From Epiperipatus broadwayi (taxonomy: Eukaryota; Onychophora; Udeonychophora; Euonychophora; Peripatidae): DNA of 64,000 nt. Each line of letters starts with the position of its first letter. The stretch's first letter is position 1. The DNA is taken from the NCBI GenBank assembly GCA_028023455.1, contig JAQFVV010012416.1, positions 791,001-855,000 of the forward strand. The letters are read 5' to 3'. Shown here one piece after another: positions 36,431-49,099 of this stretch. The notes beneath the pieces are model-generated. The model was not told the DNA's origin and ran no database searches. It worked only from the letters and a program-made list of their open reading frames with translations. The translations under genes and the position numbers were made by a program.

Positions 36431-37339
36431 TTTTACAGCTTATGTAAGAATAGGAAATGGTGATTATGTGATGTGTTAGTGATTTTGTATTTTCATGTAA
36501 AGCATTTATTAATCGTTGCACATTACTTTTGTATTTGTTGATATTTAAGACAAGTCTTTTCAAGAAATCAAATTCTATTTGAATCCATAAATATATATTG
36601 TATTGAATAAAAAGTATCCTTGAAATGGGCTGCAATATATAACAGTCCCAAGCTTCATACTGGACTTATTAAAATTGTAATTATAAAAAATCCATATAAA
36701 ACCTAGAATAGAGTAAATCAAACATATTTCCTATTTATTCAAAATATTTGTAATAAAGACACTTCATTAAATTTATAATAAATCAAAACAAAGTAACATA
36801 TGAATTTCATTTGCTTACGTGTATTGTAAAAAAAATTTATAATGATCTGTATAATCAATTCTCTTTATACACTAGCTTAAATGCAACAAAATCAAAATAG
36901 CATTAGATATATGCATATCTATTTTTTCAGCAAAGATTAAAGTATTATCTTTAACAATTTATATTGAGGTTCTGTCAACTCTTAGAATAAAGCAACTACT
37001 CCATAAATCTGTATACACATTGATACTCATACAACACAGTTATAGAACTCAGAGAAAACACAGACTTTCTCAGCTTTTGAAAACATGAGATTAATATATT
37101 AATTAATCATTTTCTTACTAATCATATATATATATACAGAAGAAATATTGAATCAATAATAAAGAATAAAAACTATTTTTAATAGCAAAAACAATTAATA
37201 ACAAAATTGGCTAATATGTAACAATATATTCTAATCCTCCATATATATATAATCATTAGAATAGACAATCCTAATATAAATAACAATGAATAATTTCAAA
37301 CTGTTGCCAAGGCAACCTTTTAACAATAAAGGCATATAT

Positions 37340-38812
37340 TGAACCATATATTTATATGTATTGCATAATTATGTTGGCATTTAGTTTTTTTTTTTTTTTA
37401 TGTAATTCATTTTTTAGATACTTACAATTAAAGTCATTTGTGTGTTTGATATTTATTTAATTAAAGTTAAAATTGGAAGGAATAGAAATACATACAGGTT
37501 GTTGATCCAGATAAATAAAAGAAAGAAATTCCAAACGCAAATGGTTACCATCAGAGTAATATCCTTCTAATGCTAATTAAAAGATGGCATTGAATGAATT
37601 TATAAAACAAAAACTTAGAAGTTAAAAAAAAAGAATGTACAAAACTTGTATTTTAATAAGGAACAAAAGATGAAAATATATGTGCAGAAATCTCAAAAAT
37701 ATTCGAGGTATAAAAAAAAGTGGACAACTTTGAAGAGGGATCTTTTTGGCTGGAGGTTTTCATGAGTCCGGGATGGAAGGAGAGGACAGGAGAGACTAAA
37801 TGCAATTTTCTTGTTCTCACCAGTGCAATAAAATGTCTCCATTCAGGACTACTTATATACAGAACTAATTTGTCTGGCATGAGGAAAAAACAGACTGTTT
37901 GCTGACATTTTCCCTTCAAAATAAAGTTATCTAGGCACTTCAAATCTTGCTGAACCTTACTACAAACCGGCAGTATAAAAATGTTGACATAATCAAATTA
38001 AAGTTAACTACCACTGAGCTCTTTGTCCCAAGACCATGCATGGTATAATCAACAATCCACCTAACACCAAGGAACTTACTGGTAAGATACTAATCATAAA
38101 ATAAATCATACTTCATTAAATGTGTGCACAAATTAAATGACTATAAGCTTACCATATTGCTAAAGAGACATTGTTTTTTTTCCTCAATTTTTTAAGACAC
38201 TATTTCATTAATTGCTTTCGAGCAGTGACTTAAGAAAATTGGGATATGAACTATGTAATTAATTGACAAACATTATTGTCTAGATGTGCATGTGTATGTT
38301 CCTTCCATTTTAATAATAATTCCATTTTTGTTAATATGTCATAATTATAGTCTAATGTTTTAATTAATTTGTTTTAATAAAATTATCAGTAATATAATTC
38401 TTTCATTGTAAGTTCTTAATTTTAGTTTACTAGATTTTATTATTAAAAAAATATTTTAAGAAATGTATAAATTACCTATGCCAACATAAAATTCATATAA
38501 AATATTAAGTGACAAGAAAGTGAAATCACAAAAATTCCTTATGTGTAGTTATTTACTGTGAATCTATGGTATGTGATGCGACAAGAATCAATGGATTTAC
38601 AGATTCTAGCCCCCTTTTAAACAAATAAAAGACTGATTCTGCCAGCAATGCAAATCTGAATAAAATTTTAGGTCAGTTAATCAGAAAATATAACTTTATT
38701 CAAGAAATATCCAAATTCACACATGAATGAAATAAATCTTACATAGTTTAATTAACTAATGCATTATTCTTTGTGATGTAAACAATCTAATTTACCAGTA
38801 AATGGTACAATG
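37340..38812. repeat. Direct duplication, copy 1 (about 1.5 kb, empty site)
   Basis: Colinear with 39768-41776: shared landmarks include TAATTCATTTTTTAGATA, CAGAGTAATATCCTTCTAA, GCCAGCAATGCAAATC and CAGTAAATGGTACAA. By-eye similarity is roughly 85%. It lacks the insertion present in copy 2. Short ORFs inside are not conserved as proteins between copies. Confidence 0.85.
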
Positions 38813-39264
38813 GCAACCCAAATATGGGACTCGAAATTCAGAGCTGGAAAATAAATATGAGAGTTTCAGAAAAAAAAACAATAACTTTACACTAGATTGT
38901 ACATTTATAAAATATTTACATATATAAAATATGTCTATAGAAAAGAAAATCACAGGTGATGTAAACTTTAAGTCTAGTGTTTTGGGTGACATGTGCCTAG
39001 ATTGAGGAAATTAATAGTCATATCTTCATGCACACCCTTTGGGTACATTGAAACCATCTTTAAGTGTCTATCAGTATATTTGTAGAAGGATCCCTAAATT
39101 GGAAGACAAATCAAGTCTCATTTGAGAAGATAAATCTCACAAATAATGGGTGAGCAATCCCTCAAAATAGATAGGCTCTAATTTTTCATTACATTTACTC
39201 TTAAACCACTAAACATCACATGATCACTATCTCATACTAGCAGATAATTGTTATTAAAGAATTC

Positions 39265-39543
39265 AAAACAAAGCAAAACTCTCCATATAGTAGTGCCATC
39301 TTGTGCTAACAAGAACAATCAATGGATGCCAGAAGGCTTGTGCATAAAATCCCTATCTAGTGCCTACTCATCCAATATCCACAGATTAGTTTCTGGCTTG
39401 TGGCCTTCATCAGTGAAGAGCCTTGGATCTGAGAGCACTGCACCTAGATCTTAGGATCTAATGCAACCCTCCAGAACAAGCCTTCTGGCATCCATTGATT
39501 GCTCTTGTTAGCACAAGATGGCACTACTATATGGAGAGTTTTA
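39265..39543. mobile_element. Foldback element, family E copy 2
   Basis: The ends AAAACTCTCCATATAGTAGT and the inverse at 39524-39543 pair, as do GGATGCCAGAAGGCTTGT near each end. The core is in the orientation opposite to copy 1. It lies in the spacer between the two copies of the 1.5-kb duplication. The neighbouring 39190-39230 segment (ACCACTAAACATCACATGAT) is the motif found at the outer end of longer members. Confidence 0.8.
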
Positions 39544-39767
39544 TATTTACTCTTGTAGGTATTGTACATATGCAATGAGTGGAAATAGCCCCTGTCAGAA
39601 GTATATGCTTGATAACCGCATTCCACCACAAGTGGGCAGTTGACAGAAATATATCAGCAATGCTAGTACATAAAAAAAAAAACAAAGAATATAGAAGTGA
39701 GACTTATTGAGAATAAAATAAGTTCAAACCCCTATTTTATTCTTATTCCCTGATCCTGGAGATAATG

Positions 39768-41776
39768 AACCGTATATTTATACATATGATACAAATGTGT
39801 TGGTATTTGGTAATATTTAAAAGCTAAAAAAATAAAAATTAGAAATAGTTCAATAAACACTATTTAATTTTTTTAATGTAATTCATTTTTTAGATATGTA
39901 CAACGAAAGTTATTTGTGTGTTTGATATTAACTATTTAATTAAAATTAAAATTGGAAAGAACAAAAATATATACAGATTGTTGATACAGTTAAATAAAAT
40001 AAACAAATTCCAAATGCAAATGATTATGATCAGAGTAATATCCTTCTAACGCTAATTAAAGATGGCACCGGAGGAATTTATGAAAAAAAAACTTATTAGC
40101 CAAAAAGAAAAAAGAATGTACAAAACTTGTATTTCGATAAGTAACAAAAGATGAAAATATATGCGCAGAAATCTCAAAACTGTTCAAAGTATAAAAAGAA
40201 GTGGAAAACTTCAAAGAAAGGTATTTTGGGCTGGAAATATTCTTGGATCCTAGATGGAGTGAAAGGGCATAGGGGTTAAGTGCAGCTTTTTTGTCCTCAT
40301 GACCACAATAAAATGCCTCCACCCAGGACTACTTATATGTAGAACTAATTAATCTGGTGTGGGGGGAAACCAAAGTGTTTGCTGACATTTTCTCTCAAAA
40401 AAAAAATCACCTAGAAGTTTTGAATCTCACCATACCTTACTACAGACCAGAAGCATGAAAATGTTGTCAGAGTTAAATTAAAGTTAAGTGCCACTAAGCT
40501 CTTCATCCCAAAACCATGCATGTATAATCAATGATCCACATAACACTGAGGAACTTACTGATAAGGTACTAGTCATAAAATAAATCATACTAAGTATGTG
40601 CACAAATTAAACAACTATAGGCTTACCATATCACTAAAAAGACATTGCTTTTTCCCTCGATTTTTCAAGAGACTATTTCATTAGTTGCTTTTGAATAGCA
40701 ATTTAAAAAAATTGTAATATGAACTATGTAATTACTTTATGAACATTATTGTTTGGATGTGCATGTTCCTTCCATTTTAATAATAATTCCATTTTTGTTA
40801 ACATGTCATAATTATAGTCTAATATTTTAGTTAATTTGTTTTATATGTAAATTAATACACTGTACAGGCTAATACACGCCTGCACATATATAACGTAATA
40901 TATAAGGGATTTGAACTCAGACTTTCACACGACCCTCATTTCTCCATGCTATCTTATATTGCTGACCCATCTGATCATACACATGTTGAAAAGATAAATA
41001 ATCACCAATATATGTATTTCATGCTAACCCAGCAATCATAAGTTGGTTCAGATTACTATCTCTACACATACATACAATCAGTGCTCAGCTTTATTTTAAG
41101 ATAGACAATCTTCATATTTTAATGGACAGGCTTCAAACTATTCCAGCCCACAACTCTTCAGCCATCCATTTCATTGAAAATCTGATGATGGAACGTTCAC
41201 ACTCGTTAGTGCCATGGTTGCCATCCTACACATGTTGACCATTTAGTCATTCTGATCCCTCATGTACTGGAGAATCCCTCCATATGTATGTAAATGGATT
41301 ATTCTTCAGTACATGAGGGTCAGAATTAATTTAATAAAATTATCAGTAATAGAACCCTTTCATTGTGCATTTTTAATTTTAGTTTGCTAAATTTTATTAT
41401 TAAAAAAAAAGTATAAATTATCTATGCCAACATGTTCGTTTAATATCCAAACATTGGGGAAAATTCATATAAAATATTAAGTGACAAGAAATTGAAATCA
41501 TAAAAATATAGCAGGTAGTTATTTACTGCAAATCTATGGTATGCGATGCGACTAGAATCAGTGGGTCTATAGACTGGGCTCTTAAACAAACAAAAAACTG
41601 ATTCCGCCAGCAATGCAAATCCGAATAAAATGTTATGTCATTTAATCAGGAAATATAACTGTGTTAAAGAAATATCCGAATTCCCACATGAACGAAATAA
41701 ATCTTACATAGTTTGATTAACTAACTCATTATTCTGTGTAATGTAGATGACCTAATCTACTGGTAAATGGTACAAC
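39768..41776. repeat. Direct duplication, copy 2, carrying a 0.49-kb insertion
   Basis: Same order and orientation as copy 1. The match is broken at 40843 and resumes at about 41334, exactly around a family C element. Copy 1 runs straight through TTTTAATAAAATTATCAG at that point. Confidence 0.85.
40844..41333. mobile_element. Family C element, copy 1 (inserted into the duplication)
   Basis: Boundaries are set by the empty site at about 38375. TTTA flanks both sides (40840-40843 and 41330-41333), compatible with a 3-4 bp target duplication. Contains GGGATTTGAACTC (box-B-like on the minus strand), ATGCTAACCCAGCAATCAT and GAAAATCTGATGATGGAA, shared with copies at 41980, 49845 and 62870. Possibly a tRNA-derived SINE with a conserved central block; the class is not settled. 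Confidence 0.75.
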
Positions 41777-41979
41777 ATATATATATATACCTTTATTAAA
41801 TATATATTGGCTTTGCCTAAATTACATGCTTGAAAGAATTAATCAAGATAATTTCAACTATACATTGTTTTCCAAAATTGTAATTCAAATAACTATCTTA
41901 TTGTTAAAATATCTAAGTGACCAAATTGATTTTCATTTTATAACTAAATTATTAAATAACTGAAACATAGGTTTATTAT

Positions 41980-42430
41980 ATACCTGTGTATATATAATAT
42001 ATAGGATATATGAGCACAGCCTTTCACACGATCCACCACTCTCCACTATATCTCATAACACTGATACACTTGAACACATATATGTCGAGAAGATAAATAA
42101 TCACCAATATACGTATTTCATGCTAAACCAGCAATCATCAGGTGGTCCAGATTACCATCTCTACACATATATGCTGTAAGTGCTCAAATAGATATTAAGA
42201 TAGCCAATCTTTATACTTTAATGGACAGGCTTCAATCTACTCCACACTCCAACTCTTTAACCGTCCACTCAATTGAAAATCTGATGATGGAATGCTCAAA
42301 GCCACTCTGAGGCCGATATTCTTGTCACACCCATGTTGACCTAAGGTCAATCTGATCCCTCAGTATTGTGAGATATAGAGTGGAGAGTGGTGGGTCGTGT
42401 GAAAGTCTGTGCTCATATATCCTATATACT
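41980..42430. mobile_element. Family C element, copy 2, with 60-bp inverted ends
   Basis: GATATATGAGCACAGCCTTT near 42006 pairs with AGTCTGTGCTCATATATCCT near 42400, arms of about 60 bases that include CCACCACTCTCCACTATATC. Central block ATGCTAAACCAGCAATCATC as in copy 1. Confidence 0.75.
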
Positions 42431-42734
42431 AAATTATTAAAGTAATTTTAGTGCAGTGTGCAACGAGCAAAATTTCTTGATTTAATAATAAATGTTTTGA
42501 AATTTTAAAAACAACATGATTGTGCGTATGAAAAGTTAAAAGTAGAAGCTAATTTAAAAATAGAAATAAATTAATCAAACAAATAGAATTAAAATACAAT
42601 AAAAACATATAAACGGAAATCTTTTTATGTTTCAACAAATGCTTTGATAAAATCAATCTGGATGCTTACATTTTATTATTTTAATTTAAGAAAAGTTTTT
42701 ATTATTATATATATACGACAATTCTCTAGCAGTT

Positions 42735-42903
42735 TGTTATTATAATATTAATATCATCTATGTTCTTTAATACATTTTATAATGATTTTTTACAGCTCAC
42801 TATGATGGTTTCGATTGAGATTGTTGATGTAATTACAACCATCATAATGGGTTGTAAAAAGCATTGCAAAAAGTAATAAAAACCATAGGTGATATTAATA
42901 TTA
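42735..42903. repeat. Hairpin element
   Basis: TAATATTAATATCATCTATG pairs with CATAGGTGATATTAATATTA, and TTTACAGCTCACTATGATGG with CCATCATAATGGGTTGTAAA. The stem is about 70 bp with a loop of about 27 bases. Confidence 0.75.
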
Positions 42904-43049
42904 CATGGATTTGGCAATGCAATAAGAAAGATAAAGTTATAATATTTCAGTTTGTTACTACTTGTTAATAAAGTCCTTGATAATTCAGTTTCATGGATTC
43001 TTTTAATCTTTAAAGAACGATAGTTCCATGACTTTAAATTTATAGATTA

Positions 43050-43292
43050 AAACAGGCAAAACTATCTATACATATTGCCACTCAGTGCAAGCCAGAGTAA
43101 TCAATGGATGCCAGAAGGATTGTGCATAAAATCCCCATCTAGTGCCTAGTCATCCAATATCCCCAGACTAGTGGCCACTAGATGGGGATGAGTAGGTACT
43201 AGATGGGAATGTTATGCACAAGCCTTCTGGCATCCATTGATTACTCTGGCTTGCACTGTGTGGCAATACGTATAGAGTGTTTTGTCTGTTTT
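43050..43292. mobile_element. Family E copy 3, almost perfect palindrome
   Basis: Arms of about 100 bases pair nearly throughout: AATCAATGGATGCCAGAAGG against CCTTCTGGCATCCATTGATT, and CCCATCTAGTGCCTA against the matching inverse. Only a small loop near 43170 remains, so the usual unique core is lost. It would form a long hairpin. Confidence 0.85.
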
Positions 43293-44530
43293 AATAACAG
43301 TTAAGAGCAAGCATAAGAAATAGTGATCACATGATGTTTATTGACTTAAATTTATAGATATATATTTTTCAGTTCATCCAATTGATACTAAAACTATAAA
43401 TCTTTTAAGTTTTAAAATTATTAAATCTTGGGGACCTTTCTTTATTCTGGAGATAAAATTCACATTAGCCTTGAACTAACAGTAATTTGTGTTACGATAA
43501 ATTCTTTGAAAATTTTTTCTGCAGTTTGTAGTTACATTTGAGGGAAAATTATCAATAAAACTGCTAATATAGTGAGATTCCCTAGATATCATTTGCTAAT
43601 AGATAAACCAATAAGATTTTTTCATTGATTATTTTAGAATTTACTGCTACTATTTTTATATCTTTACTTCAATAAGCTTTGGTCTTCTGCTAAAACACAC
43701 TTGAAAATATAATAGCTCAATAATTGATAGAAAACTCGGTTGAACCTTCAAACTTGCATGGACTTTTTAATAGTCTATATTGGAAAGATACAGTCAGCAG
43801 TAGAAAAATAATATGATTTATTATCAAATCAACAATTTTAGCTGTTGATTAACTCAGAAGTCTTGGTAAATAACTAATTAAATTTACATTAACAAAATTT
43901 TCTCCCAAATACAATTAAAATATTTCAAAATTTAGTTTTAATTAAAGTAAATGTTTTTAAAATTGATATATATATAACTTTATTGTTAAAAGGAGGTTAC
44001 CTTGACAACAGTTTGAAATTGTTGATTGTTAATGATATTGAAATTCTCTAAGTGTTGAATGGCTTTTAATGATATATACATATATTACCATATTTATAAT
44101 CGCATATAAAAGTGATTTACCCACCGAAGAAGAAGCTGTAAGTATCAACCAAAAAAAATCAAATCAATTTAGGCCTAGTACTTTCGAGGTTTTCCCTCAT
44201 AATCAACAGTCCAAATCAAAAAAATAACATTCATTTCTTTATTCGCATGAAAATAAAATTATAATAATTTATACAATATAATAAAATATTTTTACAAGAG
44301 TTTACCCTATTTTAGTTAGTATATCAGTATATACAATATATATTTAACAGATGTAATCATTGAAATATTTTTAAATATGTGGGAATTTCTGTTATTTTTA
44401 AAAATCACAGTCAGATATACATGTTTAAAGTAACTAAGCCCATAACTTTTTTTAGTTTCCATATTGTACAATAGACTCTTTCAAAAATGGTTGAATGTTA
44501 TAATTTATAATTTTTTAATATATGTATTTG
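43293..44530. other. Non-coding DNA with an inverted relic of the duplication's flank
   Basis: TTGTTAAAAGGAGGTTACCT at 43984 is the inverse of AAGGCAACCTTTTAACAATA at about 37311. Otherwise AT-rich and featureless. Confidence 0.45.
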
Positions 44531-44761
44531 TTGAAATATTTTCCAATACATGAGAATTTCTGTTATTTTTATTTCACAAAAAAATCACATTTGCATATTA
44601 ATAGGCAGTGATCAGAGAAATTTGCATATAGAAGAAGGAATCCCCATTTGAATGCAAAAAGCATTTACAGTATGCAATTTCATTGTCACTATCTATTAAT
44701 GTCTGTGATTTTTCTAAAATAAAAATAGAAATTCTCACATATTTCAAAATATTGCAACAAT
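44531..44761. repeat. Hairpin element with a related solo arm nearby
   Basis: GAGAATTTCTGTTATTTTTA pairs with TAAAAATAGAAATTCTCACA; ATTAATAGGCAGTGAT pairs with GTCACTATCTATTAAT. A relative of one arm lies at about 44358-44416 (GTGGGAATTTCTGTTATTTT). Confidence 0.7.
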
Positions 44762-44863
44762 GTATCTATAAACTCACTCATAGAATAACAAGTTTGAATA
44801 TATTATTAAGACCATTCACAAGCTAGATTCCCAAAAAAGCATTTAAGGAATGTTATAAATAAT

Positions 44864-44936
44864 GCTCACCTTTTATTATGTCAATGCCAACCTATTATGT
44901 CAGCATTGATGTAACAAAGAGTGGGCATTATTTACA
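44864..44936. repeat. Short palindrome
   Basis: AAATAATGCTCACCTTTTAT pairs with AAAGAGTGGGCATTATTTA; the inner TGTCAATGCCAACC pairs loosely with GCATTGATGTAAC. A related unpaired copy occurs near 5260-5310. Confidence 0.6.
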
Positions 44937-45879
44937 AGTTAGTTTAAATGCTTAACATATTCTGACTTGTTTCAATGAACAGATTTATATTCTTAGCAAT
45001 ATATGTTTATTAAATCATAAAATTATTTATATGTTCATTAAAATCATTAGAATATATAAGTCAATCCATTATTTTACAAGTTAAAAAAACTTTAATACCA
45101 TTAAGAAATATTGAAGATGATGAGACCAATATGATATATATATATATGACAATAGATGGCATTCTACCAAAAACACCGTCAAGCGTATGTTTGTTTACAT
45201 AAACGTCAGAGCAAGCATTCACTATCTCTAACTTTAGTTCCACTTTCATATTATGATTTCAAGCTATTTGCTATCGTCAGTGAAGGACAGGAATATGAAA
45301 CTATATATATATCAAAATGAAGATTTTCATGGATAAAATATGTAAACATATATTTCAGATTTGTCTACATGTACATTAGCCTACTGTGAATGTAATCATT
45401 TTATTCATAGATCATAGTAATCACCATCCAATTTATAGATGTCATTCAAGGATGATACAAAGATGCCTGAAAATTAGTTTATATTATAGAAATGACCATA
45501 TTCAGTTTTTCTTCAGATATTTCTGTAATATTCTTGAATGATCTCTACTATTAAAATGATAATTTGTATACACTCCAGTTGCAATGTCAGGCCAATGCTA
45601 ATATCAACACCAAGCAAATGTATACATGAGTAAATCTAAAAGATATGTTCAAATATATATTATCTGCCTTTGTTTTAATTTTCAATTCTTTGCTTTAAGT
45701 ATAATTTCCCTACAATAAAATATTTATCAACCATCTCTCTTAATTCTAACTTTAATGGGATACATCATAACTTTGTGATTACTAAAAGCCTATTTAGATA
45801 GTAAAAACTCACACTCTAATATTTTAGTCAATACTTTTTTATCTTTATATAATCAGCTATTAATTTAAAACAGTAGTTA

Positions 45880-46290
45880 CTCTCTCTATATATAGCAATG
45901 CAGCCCAAGGTGGGTCGTAATAAACAATGTATTCTAGAAGGTTTGTGCACCAAAATCCTTATCTACTCCTATTTATGCAATATCCCCAGAGTAGTTTCTG
46001 GCTTGTGGCCTTCATCAGTGAGAAGCCTTGGATTTGAGACACTGCACCTATATCTTTGGGATCTAATGCAACCACCAGCAGCCATAGTTTTGTCTTTTTA
46101 GCTAATTAAAGTTATGAGTGCAAAATTAAAACACATTAATGTTTTCTATCCAGGCAGATTCTTTTGTATAATCATAAAGATCTGAATCCAGTTCTGTTTC
46201 TATACATATTGATGTCATTGATTTTTAGTAACTATAGTGTTAGCATTAGAAATGGTCATTATATATTTTAATGGTTTAATATGAATCTAA
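45880..46290. mobile_element. Family E copy 4, diverged
   Basis: The core GTTTCTGGCTTGTGGCCTTC and ATCAGTGAGAAGCCTTGGAT is clear, with worn flanks. The segment 46140-46290 (AAGATCTGAATCCAGTTCTG) matches the outer part of copies 5 and 6. Confidence 0.7.
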
Positions 46291-49010
46291 TTTGTTGGCT
46301 TTCTGCCCAAATATCTTTATTAATCTATATCCTTGTTTTAGATTCAGATAAATTGATTTTCATTCCAAACCATTAATTTCATTATTCCCTTATAATATTT
46401 TATTAAGATCTTTCTTAATAACTATATTTGGTAATGTCAATAGAAGCAATAAATGATTATCCCTCTGCATTATAAGAAATAATTTACTCTGTTTATTGTG
46501 GTCTTGATAAATCATTGGCTATTTGTGGTATGTGACCTTCAAATCCCATGAGTAACTTTTGGATCTTTCATTGATGCAAAACACTATATTTGCGTCCAAA
46601 CATCCAGCCATTATTTTTACTTTTTTATATTATTCAAGGTTATGACTTAAAAAATTTCAAAATGTTCAAATGTTTTGAACTCAAACCACATGCAATGTTA
46701 ACTTCATTTTCATTCAAACAACATTAATTTGGCAATTTTTACAAATAAATATTAAACAAATAGAAAATACACAAAACTCCCATTTACCCATAATACAATA
46801 GAATGTAAAGAATTTAGATTGATTACTTAAAAAGAACTAAAATATCATTTAATACTTTGAATGGCTTAATATTCAATATATTAGAGATGTTTTATTCTTA
46901 ACAAGAGTTTGACCTGGAAGAGGTAATGGGTTAAAAAATGCAAATGAAGTGTTAGAAAAATTGTTGCTCTATAGGTATATATCTCTATTATTTGAATATT
47001 TGCATGAATGAAAGATGTTTGCATACATTTAAATCGGAACTGTGTGCATATAATTGGATATTATTTTGACTAATTCTAACATTGATACTGGTAATGGCCT
47101 TTTAGTGGGCAACTGTCCAGAGTTTTATCATGCTTTACTCATATAATTTTTATTTTTTCTTTAATTTTTGCAGTTTTAATATTTATTCTGTTGTCAATAG
47201 ATGGAATCTTTTATATTTATAAAAATGTGTTTGTGTGATAGAAAAGATGGTAAAAAAGTTCAATACAGGAGAACAACAACTTCAATTGATACCATTACAT
47301 ATAAATCAAGCTAAAATAGTAAATACTTTTTATTTTTGTACATTTAAAATTGTAATATAAATTATATATATGTTTAAGTTTAAACTATTATTATGTGTAA
47401 TTTGATATGAGAAATCTGAAATCATAATCATATTTTTATAAAGATATATGTTTTTATTTTAAAATATACATTTGTCCATATCTCCTTTTCACTTTCTTTG
47501 CATCTTTTTCATATATTAATATCATCATATTTGCCATCAATGCAATTTTTATATAATTCCTCCTTTGTTTGCTTTACAATTTTGACTTTCCTGCAGTCTT
47601 CATCAGAGTTATATAAGAGCTCTGATGAAGACTGCAGAAAAGTCAAAACTATAAGGAAAATAAAGGAGTAATTATATAAAAATTGTATTGAAGTATGTAT
47701 GAGGAGGGTATATAAAAAAGTTTGTTATATAAAAATATACATTTGTTTTGACAACAAAATTGTAATAATTTTTATTCCATTTTTTAATAAACTATAACAT
47801 TTAAAATATATTATTTTTAAAATTACAATACCTTCTAAATGTATATATAAAAATTGCAATAAAATATTTCTACCTTTCTACAATTACAAACAATCAAATT
47901 ATTTTATTGAAGTCGTATATATTGGGGGGAAATGCCTTTTAAAAAATAAAATATCAAAGTAATTGAACATATTTGGAGATCTAGTAATGCTGGTTGGAGG
48001 TAAATTCTCTTGACAAAGAAATTGATCTGCCATATTGTTTCAAAATGTATTTTGAAGCTGATCAGAAAGTTTTCTCTTCAAATACAAAATAATGACCTTA
48101 TAAAATTTAGTGTAATAAATAGTTTTGTTTAGGGGTTACAATTATTAAGAATTTTTTAAATAATACTCGTATGTAAAAGGGCAAGATTACAATCTAAGCA
48201 ACCATACTCTCGATAATTACACTTTAAATGAAACACACCAAATGTTTTAATAACTTAACGATGATTTTATTTACTCAGAATAATGTATAAGTTAGTAATA
48301 ATAATTAGTAGGTTTAACTAGTGACTGGCTAGTTGAACTCCACAACAAATAATCTTAATCACTAAACAGTTCATATATAGATTTAAACTCTATTTCCACA
48401 CTTTTAATATCTATTTGCTTTATTCTTATTATATTACTTCAGTAAATTTCTATGTTAGTTTCACTAACGATTTTAGTAAGCACTTTACTGCTTACTTACA
48501 GCTCTGATTCAATCTAATTAGATTTATTGTATCTCTTTTCTAACTGCACTATCTGGTCTGTAATGACTTCCTGCATTGCTCACATTAAACTGCTTTCTGT
48601 CTGCTCTACTAATATCACTAGTGTGCTTTCTTCATAACCATTAGAAATTCTGCAGGTATTTTTAACAACTCCATTAATTTGCGTATTGTTAGACAATTAT
48701 TGCCATGCAAATTAGAACGTGTAGATTACTTGCAGTTTGCTTAATTTTAATTTTTTGCATATCATTATTTCTAGAATGACACAACATTATTTGTATCATC
48801 CAGTTTTGCATACACACATTATATGCTTAAATAAACACAAACTATTCAGTAAATACCAGATATATAGATCAATAAATAAAACTTTCTTAGGATAATATTT
48901 GAGATTTTTTCCCCTGATGTTCCACTGTTTGGTGAGTCTGTTTATTATAAAAATGAATGCATTGTAGCCAGAAATTGATATGTTTTTTTTTTTTTTCCGT
49001 TTTTTTTTTT
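46291..49010. other. AT-rich non-coding DNA (excluding the family F copy)
   Basis: No gene or further element recognised outside 47500-47720. The segment 48230-48700 has a slightly more complex base mix but no frame or splice-bounded exon. Confidence 0.5.
47500..47720. mobile_element. Foldback element, family F copy 2
   Basis: Inner arms TTTTGACTTTCCTGCAGTCT and AGACTGCAGAAAAGTCAAAA flank a short centre (TCATCAGAG/CTCTGATGA). Outer arms CAATTTTTATATAATTCCTC and TATATAAAAATTGTAT also pair. Shares the CTGCAGTC-ATCATCAGA core with copy 1. Confidence 0.75.
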
Positions 49011-49021
49011 CATGTGTCATA

Positions 49022-49099
49022 GCATCGGCCGGGAAGCGAACCCGCTAACCCGGACAACTGCTTGTAAGGCAGCTGTGCTGACCTCTCGACCACCAACAC
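49022..49099 (-). mobile_element. tRNA-like SINE head (class-II tRNA-like)
   Basis: The minus strand folds by eye as a tRNA: acceptor GTGTTGG with CCGATGC, D-arm TGGTCGAGAGGT, anticodon stem around loop CTTACAA, an extended variable arm, and box B GGGTTCGCTTCCC. It is followed by TATGACACATG, shared with the copies at 52678 and 53067. The long variable arm suggests a Leu/Ser-type ancestor. Its repetition with a common 3' extension marks it as a SINE rather than a working tRNA gene. Confidence 0.65.

Noticed and set aside
37653-40322. Similar minus-strand ORFs in the two copies of the 1.5-kb duplication (37653-37943 and 40056-40322)
   Set aside because: They share SAHIFSSFV only because the DNA is duplicated; frames, starts and ends differ between copies, as expected for non-coding DNA.
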